NCBI RefSeq assembly: GCF_002001005.1
Contig: NZ_MUNX01000087.1
Coordinates: forward strand, 1-64,000
DNA from: Flavobacterium sp. A45
Lineage (GTDB): Bacteria; Bacteroidota; Bacteroidia; Flavobacteriales; Flavobacteriaceae
Direction of reading: 5' to 3'
Length of the DNA stretch: 64,000 nt
Position numbers and translations under genes: made by a program. The notes beneath the pieces were generated by a model, which saw only the letters and a program-made list of their open reading frames with translations, was not told the DNA's origin and made no database searches. The first letter of the stretch is position 1. Each line of letters begins with the position of its first letter. Positions 49,222-57,084 of the stretch are shown one piece after another.

Positions 49222-51663
49222 CTATTTTATTTTCCTCGAATAATAATTACTCATTATGGTAACAAAACTTACTATCGTAATGGTACTCAGTGGCATAATA
49301 ATAGCCGCAACCAATGGCAAGAGATTTCCAGTAATCGCAAAAGACAACCCAACAACATTGTATAAAAGTGATAAAACGAAGCTCATTTTGATAGTCGTTA
49401 TGGCTTTTTTTGATAATTTTAAAAAATAATGAAGTTTTTTAAATTCTTTTGCATCCAAAATTGCATCACAGGCTGGTGAAAAAACATTTACATTTTCTGA
49501 GATGGAGACTCCCACGTTACTTTGTGCCAAAGCCCCAGCATCATTAAGCCCATCGCCTACCATCATTACATTTTTGCCCTGTTCCTGTAAAGCTTTTATA
49601 AACTCCAATTTCTGCTCGGGTTTTTGATTAAAAATCATTTCCGTCCCCTTAGGCAGAATTGATTCTAATTGGCTTTGTTCCCCGTCATTGTCACCTGATA
49701 AAACTTTCAGTTGATACTGAGTACTCAGCTTTGTGAACAAATCGGATAAGCCTTCTCGGTATTGATTGTTAAAAATATATTTTCCAAAATATACTTTGCC
49801 TATTTTTATATGAACAGCAGTCCCCTCCCCAGCCCTCCCCGAAGGGGAGGGAGTTGTAACTGCCGAAAAAACATCTTGAATTACAAAATCTGCAGAACCA
49901 ATTTTAACTGAAATTCCATCAATTTCGGCTTGAATTCCTTTTCCGGTTATTTCTTCGAATGTATCCAATTTTAATCTTTTGGTTTCCGGCAAAAAATCAT
50001 AAAGCATTCTGCTCAAAGGATGATTCGAAGCACGAAGCACATTTTTTATCAGTGTTAAATCTGTATCTGTTAGCACAGCTTTTTGCTCCCCTCCTTTGGA
50101 GGGGCTGGGGGAGGATTCATAGGAAATATTCGACTTTGCATTTGTGGTAATCGTTCCGGTTTTATCAAAAACAATCGTATCGACTTTGGCTAATTGTTCG
50201 ATTACCAAAGCATTTTTGAGGTAAAAATGTTTATTGCCAAAAATTCGGAGCATATTCCCCATAGTGAAAGGAGCGGTCAATGCCAATGCGCAAGGACAAG
50301 CTACTATTAATACTGCCGTAAAAACATTGAAAGCTGTATTGGCATCAAAAAATATCCAATATCCAAATCCTGCAAATGCTATTAACAAAAGAATTGGCGT
50401 AAAATAACGGCTGATGTTATCAGTAATCGTTTTGTGTTTTTGCTCTACTTTTTTCTGAAAAACATCATTGCTCCACAATTGCGTCAGATAACTTTGGGAA
50501 ACCGAATGTAAAACTTCCATTTCAATAACTTTCCCAATTTGTTTTCCTCCCGCAAAAACTTTATCTCCCGATTTTTTGGTAATTGGAACGGCTTCTCCGG
50601 TAACAAAACTATAGTCAATCTCGGCTTTATCCGATATTAAAATTCCATCAACAGGAATCAGCTCTTGGTTACGGATTAATAGCCGGTTTCCTTTTTCGAT
50701 TTCATAAACAGGAATGCTTTCCTCGGTAGAGTCTGTATTTATTTTGGTAATAGCTATCGGAAAATAAGATTTAAAATCTCTTTCGAAACTAAGAAAACTA
50801 TACGTTTTGATTTGGAACATTTTACCCAACAACATAAAGAAAATCAAACCGGTCAGACTGTCAAAAAATCCTGGTCCATAATCCATTACAATATCAAATG
50901 TGCTGCGAATGAACATCACGACAATTCCCAATGCGATAGGAATATCGATATTGAGCATTTTGGATTTTATACTTTTAATGGCCGAAACATAATAACCGCT
51001 GGCTGAATATAAAAAAGAAGGCAAAGACAGCGCAAAAATCAATCCCCTGAAAAAAGGCTTGTAATTATCCAGCCAAAATTCTTTTACTTCAAAATACTCC
51101 GGAAAAGATAGCAACATGATATTACCAAAACAAAAGAATGCTACACCGAGTTTATAGGTTAAGCTTCGGTCAACATTATTTTTTCCGGTTTCATAATTTT
51201 CCAAGCTAATATAAGGTTCATAGCCTATAGAACTCAATAAATAGACAATGCTTTTCAGTGAAACAATTTCAGGATTGTAATTGATTCGGACTTTCTTTTC
51301 GGGAAAATTAACTTGGGATGTGTTTATACCTTTTTGAAGACGCTGTAAATTCTCCAAAATCCAAATACACGAGCTGCAATGTATATGAGGAATGTTAAGT
51401 GAAATAATAGCGGTTGAATCTTCTTGAAATTCCAACAGCTTTGAAACGATACTTTCATTGTCTAAAAAATCATATTTTCCGTTAATATCTTGTGGAGTTG
51501 CGCCTGGTGATTTTTCGAAATCATAATAACAGGTTAAATCATTCAGGCTGAAAATTTCATATACGGTTTTGCATCCATTACAGCAAAATTCTTTTTCATC
51601 AAAAAGTATTTCTTCTTCTTTTATTATATCTAAACCACAATGAAAACAGTTATTTTTCTCCAT
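49222..51663 (-). CDS. ccoI: Copper-exporting P-type ATPase CcoI/FixI with in-frame repeat inserts
   Basis: An 813-residue P1B ATPase supplying copper to the cbb3 oxidase. Order: N-terminal Cys-rich zinc-ribbon-like segment (HCGL, CCNGC), HMA domain with HCSSC, membrane helices with CPC (VACPCALALT), phosphorylation site D500 in DKTGT, SNHPLS, and GDGLND. Two insertions of C/G-rich repeat sequence are translated in frame: PSPSKGGE at 517-527 and PSPSGRAGEG at 604-615, both in the nucleotide-binding part between D500 and GDGLND. It has an FNR promoter of its own and is followed by ccoS. The longer-than-usual length is consistent with these inserts. Confidence 0.93.
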   Translation of the reverse strand: MEKNNCFHCGLDIIKEEEILFDEKEFCCNGCKTVYEIFSLNDLTCYYDFEKSPGATPQDINGKYDFLDNESIVSKLLEFQEDSTAIISLNIPHIHCSSCIWILENLQRLQKGINTSQVNFPEKKVRINYNPEIVSLKSIVYLLSSIGYEPYISLENYETGKNNVDRSLTYKLGVAFFCFGNIMLLSFPEYFEVKEFWLDNYKPFFRGLIFALSLPSFLYSASGYYVSAIKSIKSKMLNIDIPIALGIVVMFIRSTFDIVMDYGPGFFDSLTGLIFFMLLGKMFQIKTYSFLSFERDFKSYFPIAITKINTDSTEESIPVYEIEKGNRLLIRNQELIPVDGILISDKAEIDYSFVTGEAVPITKKSGDKVFAGGKQIGKVIEMEVLHSVSQSYLTQLWSNDVFQKKVEQKHKTITDNISRYFTPILLLIAFAGFGYWIFFDANTAFNVFTAVLIVACPCALALTAPFTMGNMLRIFGNKHFYLKNALVIEQLAKVDTIVFDKTGTITTNAKSNISYESSPSPSKGGEQKAVLTDTDLTLIKNVLRASNHPLSRMLYDFLPETKRLKLDTFEEITGKGIQAEIDGISVKIGSADFVIQDVFSAVTTPSPSGRAGEGTAVHIKIGKVYFGKYIFNNQYREGLSDLFTKLSTQYQLKVLSGDNDGEQSQLESILPKGTEMIFNQKPEQKLEFIKALQEQGKNVMMVGDGLNDAGALAQSNVGVSISENVNVFSPACDAILDAKEFKKLHYFLKLSKKAITTIKMSFVLSLLYNVVGLSFAITGNLLPLVAAIIMPLSTITIVSFVTIMSNYYSRKIK
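49821..49853 (+). repeat. C/G-rich palindromic repeat inside ccoI, copy 1
   Basis: It holds an 8-bp stem, CCCTCCCC/GGGGAGGG, with a 3-nt loop and a leading TCCCCTCCCCAG arm. In the ccoI frame (minus strand) it encodes Pro-Ser-Pro-Ser-Gly-Arg-Ala-Gly-Glu-Gly and keeps the reading frame. Confidence 0.85.
50085..50115 (-). repeat. C/G-rich palindromic repeat inside ccoI, copy 2
   Basis: Minus strand: TCCTCCCCCAGCCCCTCC followed by AAAGGAGGGGAGC. It has a 7-bp stem CCCCTCC/GGAGGGG with a 3-nt loop, and aligns with copy 1 read on the opposite strand. It is translated in frame as Ser-Ser-Pro-Ser-Pro-Ser-Lys-Gly-Gly-Glu. Confidence 0.85.
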
Positions 51664-51687
51664 AAATAAAGCTTAATTAAGCGGGTG

Positions 51688-51696
51688 CAAATTTTA
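51688..51696 (-). promoter_or_regulatory. Possible -7 box of ccoI
   Basis: TAAAATTTG on the minus strand, one base longer than TAnnTTTG. It lies 28 bases beyond the centre of the FNR site at 51719-51730, near the same spacing as at hemN and ccoS. Confidence 0.45.
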
Positions 51697-51718
51697 CAAA
51701 TTGATTGTATTAAAACAA

Positions 51719-51730
51719 TGATATTTATCA
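51719..51730. promoter_or_regulatory. FNR-type site between ccoI and the fnr gene
   Basis: TGATATTTATCA is a palindromic FNR box in the 107-bp divergent gap. It is class II spaced for ccoI. For the fnr gene its centre is only 16 bases before the TAACTTTG box (51741-51748), which would suit repression, so autoregulation is possible. Confidence 0.78.
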
Positions 51731-51740
51731 TATAAAAGTA

Positions 51741-51748
51741 TAACTTTG
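51741..51748 (+). promoter_or_regulatory. -7 box of the fnr-like gene
   Basis: TAACTTTG matches TAnnTTTG and ends 22 nt before the ATG at 51771. Confidence 0.65.
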
Positions 51749-51770
51749 TAGACGCAAATCCTATTTCGTT

Positions 51771-52451
51771 ATGAGCAAATGTGAACAATGTATCGTTAGA
51801 GAGTTTAGTTCTTTGAAAGCACTAAACAAAGACGAACTTATAAAACTTTCCGATTGTAAAACCTCTAAAATAATCAAAAAAGGCGAAAGCATTTTTGAGG
51901 AAGGAGAAAATGTGAATGGCATATTTTGTATTAAAGACGGTGTTTGCAAATTGACTAAATTAAGTCCAAACGGGAAAGACCATATTGTAAAATTGGTAGC
52001 CAAGGGAGAATTATTAGGACAACGCTCGATGATAAGTGACGAGCCAGCCAACTTAAGTGCTGTAGCATTAGAAGATATGCAGGTTTGTTTTATACCAAAA
52101 GCTGAAATATTAGGTTTTTTCGACAAAAACAATCAGTTTTCGATGAATGTTATGAAATCAATTTGCGGAGATTTACGATTGGCAGATGATCATATGGTCA
52201 ATATGGCACAAAAATCAGTAAAAGAGCGATTAGCCGAAACTTTGATTTATTTGCATGAAACTTTCGGCACCAACACGGATAAAACACTGAAAGTACAACT
52301 ATCCAGAGAAGAATTGGCCAGTATGATAGGTACCGCAACTGAAAGCTGCATCCGATTATTATCCGATTTTAATAAATTAGGATTGATTGAATTGGTGGGT
52401 AAAAAAATTGTTTTAAAAGACATTAATAAATTAAAAAAGATTGCTGATTAA
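51771..52451 (+). CDS. fnr: Crp/Fnr-family transcriptional regulator, probable oxygen sensor
   Basis: A 226-residue Crp/Fnr regulator. The N terminus MSKCEQC gives C4 and C7, with C29, C53 and C59 further on; several could ligate a 4Fe-4S cluster, but the exact four cannot be fixed. The cyclic-nucleotide-binding-like fold (GEILLGQ-type turn as GELLGQRSM) is followed by a helix-turn-helix (SREELASMIGTATESCIRLLSDF) that contains the E-S-R-like recognition part. It sits beside the cco genes and FNR boxes, so it is the likely local regulator. Its terminator overlaps the end of the gene. Confidence 0.85.
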   Translation: MSKCEQCIVREFSSLKALNKDELIKLSDCKTSKIIKKGESIFEEGENVNGIFCIKDGVCKLTKLSPNGKDHIVKLVAKGELLGQRSMISDEPANLSAVALEDMQVCFIPKAEILGFFDKNNQFSMNVMKSICGDLRLADDHMVNMAQKSVKERLAETLIYLHETFGTNTDKTLKVQLSREELASMIGTATESCIRLLSDFNKLGLIELVGKKIVLKDINKLKKIAD

Positions 52452-52463
52452 AGCAATCTTTTT
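52434..52463 (+). terminator. Terminator overlapping the fnr stop codon
   Basis: Arms 52434-52445 and 52452-52463 (AAAAAGATTGCT/AGCAATCTTTTT) pair perfectly; the stop codon (52449-52451) is in the loop and a T run ends the right arm. Confidence 0.85.
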
Positions 52464-52488
52464 ACTGTGTTCCGAATACTGCTTGAAC

Positions 52489-53262
52489 CTAAAGCTTTTT
52501 CGCTTCATTCCAAAAAACATCCATTTCGGCAAGGGTCATATCCATCAAGGGCTTTCCTAGTTCATCGGCTTTGCTTTCCAGATATTGAAAACGTTTTATG
52601 AATTTTTTATTGGTTCGCTCCAATGCATCTTCAGGGTTAATATTCAAGAAACGGGCATAATTGATCATCGAGAATAAAACATCGCCAAACTCGGATTCCA
52701 TTTTATCCTGATTTCCGGCAACCACCTCATCTTGTAATTCCTGCAGTTCTTCCTGAACTTTATCCCAAACTTGGTGTGGTTCTTCCCAATCAAACCCAAC
52801 TCCTTTTACTTTATCCTGTATTCTGCTGGCTTTCACAAGAGCAGGCAAACTTTTTGGCACTCCTTCCAAAACTGATTTTTTGCCTTCTTTTAGTTTTAGT
52901 TTTTCCCAATTCTGTTTTACTTCTTCTTCATCTTTAACAACAACATCTCCGTAAATATGAGGATGTCTGTGAATGAGTTTTTCACAAATATCATTACACA
53001 CGTCAGCCATATCAAAATCGTTTGTTTCACTGCCTATTTTGGCATAAAAAACAATATGCAGCAACAAATCTCCCAATTCATTTTTTACTTCATTCAAATC
53101 ATTATCCAATATAGCATCTCCCAATTCATAGGTTTCTTCTATAGTTAGATGACGAAGCGTTTGCATAGTTTGCTTCTTGTCCCAAGGACATTTTTCACGC
53201 AAATCGTCCATTATGTCCAATAATCGCTCAAAAGCCTGAAGCTGGTTTTGTTTAGTGCTCAT
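52489..53262 (-). CDS. mazG: Nucleoside triphosphate pyrophosphohydrolase MazG
   Basis: A 257-residue cytosolic MazG that hydrolyses NTPs and dNTPs to monophosphates. Two MazG modules are visible: CPWDKKQTMQTLRHLTIEETYEL with the EExxE metal motif, NELGDLLLHIVFYA; and the second with KVQEELQELQDEV and EFGDVLFSMINYARF. Length is standard. It is a single gene with a hairpin terminator downstream of the next upstream gene at 53291. Confidence 0.94.
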   Translation of the reverse strand: MSTKQNQLQAFERLLDIMDDLREKCPWDKKQTMQTLRHLTIEETYELGDAILDNDLNEVKNELGDLLLHIVFYAKIGSETNDFDMADVCNDICEKLIHRHPHIYGDVVVKDEEEVKQNWEKLKLKEGKKSVLEGVPKSLPALVKASRIQDKVKGVGFDWEEPHQVWDKVQEELQELQDEVVAGNQDKMESEFGDVLFSMINYARFLNINPEDALERTNKKFIKRFQYLESKADELGKPLMDMTLAEMDVFWNEAKKL

Positions 53263-53290
53263 CGTGTTTTGGTTTTGTGTAAAAATAACA

Positions 53291-53321
53291 AATCCTGTCA
53301 GGAAAATATCTTGACAGGATT
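53291..53321 (-). terminator. Terminator of the def-DUF5606 unit
   Basis: AATCCTGTCA (53291-53300) pairs with TGACAGGATT (53312-53321) around an 11-nt loop. Read on the minus strand it follows the DUF5606 gene and precedes mazG. Confidence 0.8.
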
Positions 53322-53345
53322 AATATATTTTGAATAACTTTAAAA

Positions 53346-53804
53346 TTACTCTTTTTTAGCTGATGCTTTCTTTGCAGGTGCTTTTTTAGCTGGTTTTGTT
53401 TCTTCAGCTACAACTGGAGCTTCATCAACAAGCAATCCTTTTGCTTGAAGTGTATTATACCAATTCACGATCTTTTTAACATCTGAAGCATATACTCTTT
53501 CTTCGTCATATTCCGGCAATACTTCTCTAAAGTAAGACAATAAAGTTGCATTATCTTCTTTGTGGGAAATTGTTTGACCTTTGTTTTCTTTTTTAGCAAT
53601 GTTCTGCATAATTTCTGCCAAAGGTTTTTCGCCTTCATAAGTGTAAATTGAAATTTCAGACAACAGACTTACATTACTTTTTAAACTTACCGTGATTTTT
53701 TTTCCATCCAATAATGACTCAGCCACAAAACCTGTACGTGTTTGTACTTTTAAAACATATAAACCCGGTTTCCCTGAAATCGATAATATTTTCTCTAAAC
53801 TCAT
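53346..53804 (-). CDS. DUF5606-domain protein
   Basis: A 152-residue cytosolic protein. The start SLEKILSISGKPGLYVLKVQTRTGFVAESL is the DUF5606 signature as I remember it from flavobacteria; the domain covers about residues 1-120. The C-terminal ~25 residues are a Lys/Ala/Pro-rich low-complexity tail (KKAPAKKASAKKE) like those of nucleic-acid-binding proteins. Function is unknown. It lies 44 bp downstream of def and is probably in the same transcript. Confidence 0.82.
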   Translation of the reverse strand: MSLEKILSISGKPGLYVLKVQTRTGFVAESLLDGKKITVSLKSNVSLLSEISIYTYEGEKPLAEIMQNIAKKENKGQTISHKEDNATLLSYFREVLPEYDEERVYASDVKKIVNWYNTLQAKGLLVDEAPVVAEETKPAKKAPAKKASAKKE

Positions 53805-53848
53805 TTTTATTTTTTTTATTTATTTTTTTATTAAAACGAACGTATAAA

Positions 53849-54436
53849 TTATCTTCCCTTTTTGGCAAAAAACTTCATTCTATAATCTTGAAATGTTTTC
53901 CCCTCGGTGATGTTTTTTAATTTTTTCTGGATCAAACGCTTTTTCAAAGATGATATTTTATCGGTAAATAAAATCCCTTCTATATGATCGTATTCGTGTT
54001 GAATCACCCTTGCTATCAAACCATCGAAAACTTCGGTTTTCATAACAAAATCTTCTTCACAATATTCAATGGTAACTGTTGGCTTTCTGTACACGTCTTC
54101 ACGCACATCAGGAATACTCAAACAACCTTCATTAAAAGCCCATTCTTCACCTTCTTCTTTTATAATCTTAGCATTGATAAAAGTTTTTTTGAAACCTTTC
54201 AATTGTTTTTGCTCTTTGTCTTCCAAATCCTCATCGTCACTAAATGGGGTAGTATCAATAACAAATAATCGCAATGACAATCCCACTTGCTCTGCAGCAA
54301 GACCAACCCCGCTTGCATTATACATGGTTTCATACATGTTTGCAATAATTTCTTTTAAATTTGGATAATCTGGAGTAAGTTCCTCCCCTATTTTTCTTAA
54401 AACAGGATCACCATATCCTATAATTGGTAATATCAT
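53849..54436 (-). CDS. def: Peptide deformylase
   Basis: A 195-residue metalloprotein that removes the formyl group from new proteins. Motif 1 GVGLAAEQVG, motif 2 EGCLSIP with the metal cysteine, and motif 3 QHEYDHIEG (HExxH) are all present. An insert EEDLEDKEQKQL between motifs 1 and 2 is typical of the Bacteroidota form. A TACTTTTG box (54498-54505) lies upstream. The C-terminal tail is Lys-rich. It is divergent from the FUSC gene. Confidence 0.95.
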   Translation of the reverse strand: MILPIIGYGDPVLRKIGEELTPDYPNLKEIIANMYETMYNASGVGLAAEQVGLSLRLFVIDTTPFSDDEDLEDKEQKQLKGFKKTFINAKIIKEEGEEWAFNEGCLSIPDVREDVYRKPTVTIEYCEEDFVMKTEVFDGLIARVIQHEYDHIEGILFTDKISSLKKRLIQKKLKNITEGKTFQDYRMKFFAKKGR

Positions 54437-54497
54437 TTGATTTATTTTTATTAATACCTAGCGTAAATAAAGGAAAAAATCCACTTTATTAAGTTGG

Positions 54498-54505
54498 CAA
54501 AAGTA
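54498..54505 (-). promoter_or_regulatory. -7 box of def
   Basis: TACTTTTG on the minus strand, 61 nt before the def ATG. Confidence 0.45.
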
Positions 54506-54606
54506 GTAAAAAAATAGATAATGAATAATCTACATTTGATAATTAGCATATTTTTGTACAATTGTATTGATAGGTTATATAAAATCTTACGAAGCCATTT
54601 ATAACT

Positions 54607-54614
54607 TATCTTTG
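54607..54614 (+). promoter_or_regulatory. -7 box of the FUSC gene
   Basis: TATCTTTG, ending 16 nt before the ATG at 54631. Confidence 0.6.
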
Positions 54615-54630
54615 TATTAAATGAAATTCC

Positions 54631-56844
54631 ATGATTACCAAAATAGAAAAATTTACTGATAGCACTTATTTTACAAATGCATTAAAAGCAACTATATCAG
54701 CAGTTCTTCCCGTATTGGTATTTACTTATTTTGGCCTTTTCGAAATTGGTTTTGTCATTGCCCTTGGTGCTTTTTTGACTTATCCAAGTGATATCCCGAG
54801 CAGTTTAAAGCATAAGATAAACGGAATTATTGTCACTGCTTTTTTGATAGCAGGAGTCAATTTATTAATCAATCTTACCTACCCCATTCCTTTTATTTTC
54901 TATCCTTTTTTCTCCATATTGGTATTCATATTAGCGATGTTATCTGTCTATGGACAAAGAGCTACTTTCACTTCTTTTTCTGCTTTATTATCAGTATCGT
55001 TATCCTTTTCTAATTTGCATACTGGATTAGAAATGGTTCAACATTCGGCATTAATACTTGCTGGTGGTTTATTTTATTTAATCATTTCATTAATATTTCA
55101 TTACTTAAGACCGTATCGCTACGCCGAATTACAAGTTGCCGAATGCATCAAATTAACATCCAAATACTTAAAACTAAGAGGCGATTTATGGAACAGCATC
55201 GCCGACAGAAAAGTAATTCTCGAAAAACAACTGCATTTACAAGTCGAACTCAATGACATCCATCATAATATTCGAAGAGTCCTTATAGGGAAACAAATCA
55301 ATGCAGTTTCTTCCAATCAAAATAGAAAAATGCTCATTGTATTTATTTCATTGGTAGAAATATTGGAGTTAGCGCTATCAACTTCATTTGACCATAATCG
55401 ATTGCATCAAAAGTTTGAAAAGCATCCTAAAACATTAGCCACTTATCAAAACTTGGCTTATAATTTGGCATCAACATTAAAACAATTATCCAAAAACATT
55501 GAAAAAAGAACCAATTATATCCCAAAACATAAATTATCCAACCATTTATTAGCTCTGGAAACAGCTATAATTGAATACGAAAATGAGTTAGGAAAAACAG
55601 AAGCTTCCGAGGGCGTTTTGATGCTAAAAACCATGATGGAATACGCAGAGAAGCAAATCGAAAAAATCAAAGTAATTGAACGCGCTTTCACGTCAGTATC
55701 GAATACTTACGATTTCAAAGGAAAAGATAAAGATTTAGAAAAATTTTTAACTCCCCAATATTATCCAATTAGTACATTTATTCAAAATATAAGCTTTTCG
55801 TCAACTATTTTTAGACATTCTCTACGATTGACAGTTGCACTTATTTTAGGGGGTATTGTAGGTGAATTTCTTCCGTTTCAAAATGTTTATTGGATCTTGA
55901 TGACGATCATTATCATCATGAGACCAGGATATGGATTGACAAAACAGCGATCTATACAACGTGTAATAGGAACTATAATTGGTGGCATAATTGCTTTCAG
56001 TATTTTATCATTAATGCCTACTCATTTTCTATTGAGTATTTTGGCTATACTTTGTATGCTACTTGGATTTTCTTTTACGCAAACGAATTATACAGTAAGT
56101 GCCACTTTTGTAACCATGTATATTGTATTCTTACATGGAATACTATCTCCTGATTTTGTAAATGTTATTCAATTTAGAATAGCAGACACTTTCACAGGAG
56201 CTTTATTGGCTTACCTTGCCAATCATTTTTTATGGCCTTCTTGGGAATATATCAAAGCCCCTGTTTACTTAAAGAAATCTATTATTGCCAATCGAGATTA
56301 TTTGAAGGAGATTTTTATTTTTTATACCCAAAAAGGAGACGTTACTACCTCTTATCGTTTGGCAAGAAAAAATGCATTCATCGAAATTGGAAATCTCATG
56401 GCTTCATTCCAAAGAATGTCGCAAGAACCTAAGTCCAAACAAAAGAAAATTGTTCTTCTATATAAATTGACAGAACTTAATCATTCCTTGCTTTCATCGA
56501 CAGCCTCTTTAGGTACTTATACTCAATCCCATAAAACAACACCTTCTTCCAAAGCCTTGACTATCGTTGTCGAAAAAGTGCTTAAAAACTTAGAGCAGGC
56601 GATTGCCTATTTAAAAGGAGAGTCAGTTAATGATTCGAATGAAATTACAAAAGAAGAGTTAGCTAATCGTTTTATAGAATTAAAAAACATTCGAGAAAGC
56701 GAACTAAAAGAAGGAAATCCAATTGACGAAGAAGCTTTTGCCTTAAAAATGCAGGAAGCACAATTGGTAATAGAGCAATTAATTTGGCTAACCAATTTAT
56801 CGGAAGGAATTTTAAAAAACACTAAAAAACTAATGGAGGATTGA
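54631..56844 (+). CDS. FUSC-family inner-membrane protein (YccS/YhfK-like)
   Basis: A 737-residue protein with two blocks of about six membrane helices (residues ~20-165 and ~395-525), each followed by a cytoplasmic helical domain, the FUSC layout shared with aromatic-acid efflux and fusaric acid resistance proteins. LTVALILGGIVGEFLPFQNVYWIL marks the second block. The C-terminal part is coiled-coil rich. No membrane-fusion or outer-membrane partner lies nearby, so the efflux role is unproven. A strong terminator follows. Confidence 0.85.
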   Translation: MITKIEKFTDSTYFTNALKATISAVLPVLVFTYFGLFEIGFVIALGAFLTYPSDIPSSLKHKINGIIVTAFLIAGVNLLINLTYPIPFIFYPFFSILVFILAMLSVYGQRATFTSFSALLSVSLSFSNLHTGLEMVQHSALILAGGLFYLIISLIFHYLRPYRYAELQVAECIKLTSKYLKLRGDLWNSIADRKVILEKQLHLQVELNDIHHNIRRVLIGKQINAVSSNQNRKMLIVFISLVEILELALSTSFDHNRLHQKFEKHPKTLATYQNLAYNLASTLKQLSKNIEKRTNYIPKHKLSNHLLALETAIIEYENELGKTEASEGVLMLKTMMEYAEKQIEKIKVIERAFTSVSNTYDFKGKDKDLEKFLTPQYYPISTFIQNISFSSTIFRHSLRLTVALILGGIVGEFLPFQNVYWILMTIIIIMRPGYGLTKQRSIQRVIGTIIGGIIAFSILSLMPTHFLLSILAILCMLLGFSFTQTNYTVSATFVTMYIVFLHGILSPDFVNVIQFRIADTFTGALLAYLANHFLWPSWEYIKAPVYLKKSIIANRDYLKEIFIFYTQKGDVTTSYRLARKNAFIEIGNLMASFQRMSQEPKSKQKKIVLLYKLTELNHSLLSSTASLGTYTQSHKTTPSSKALTIVVEKVLKNLEQAIAYLKGESVNDSNEITKEELANRFIELKNIRESELKEGNPIDEEAFALKMQEAQLVIEQLIWLTNLSEGILKNTKKLMED

Positions 56845-56850
56845 TTAAAA

Positions 56851-56900
56851 AAAATGACAGCTTTTGGTTCCTTTTATTCGAAACCAAAAACTGTCATTTT
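56851..56900 (+). terminator. Terminator of the FUSC gene
   Basis: A ~20-bp stem (56851-56870 with 56880-56900) with two mismatches closes a 9-nt loop, followed by a short T tract. Confidence 0.8.
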
Positions 56901-56963
56901 GTGTTTATCAACTTGAGCCTGTTCTAATTGAAATTCATTCCAAAAATTCCAAATCTTCATCTT

Positions 56964-57041
56964 TAGCCCTGATCGTAACGGCATCCTTTTCTTTTTTTCT
57001 TTAAAAAAGAAAAGATATAGTGTAGAGCAGGTTCTATGTGA
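56964..57041 (+). repeat. ~80-bp hairpin repeat, copy B
   Basis: It starts TTAGCCCTGATCG, then a perfect 12-bp stem CTTTTCTTTTTT/AAAAAAGAAAAG (56986-56997 with 57003-57014) with a 5-nt loop, then a tail with GAGCAGGTTCTATG. It aligns block by block with copy A (10248-10327) read on the minus strand. It lies between convergent FUSC and mqo. Confidence 0.8.
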
Positions 57042-57084
57042 CTAAAAAAGCCTTATGCTGTTGCTCCAAAAATTAATAATCAGT

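Noticed and set aside
54537..54548. Near-match to the FNR palindrome (TGATAATTAGCA) in front of the FUSC gene
   Set aside because: One mismatch in the right half and its centre is 64 bases from the -7 box at 54607, not 28-29.
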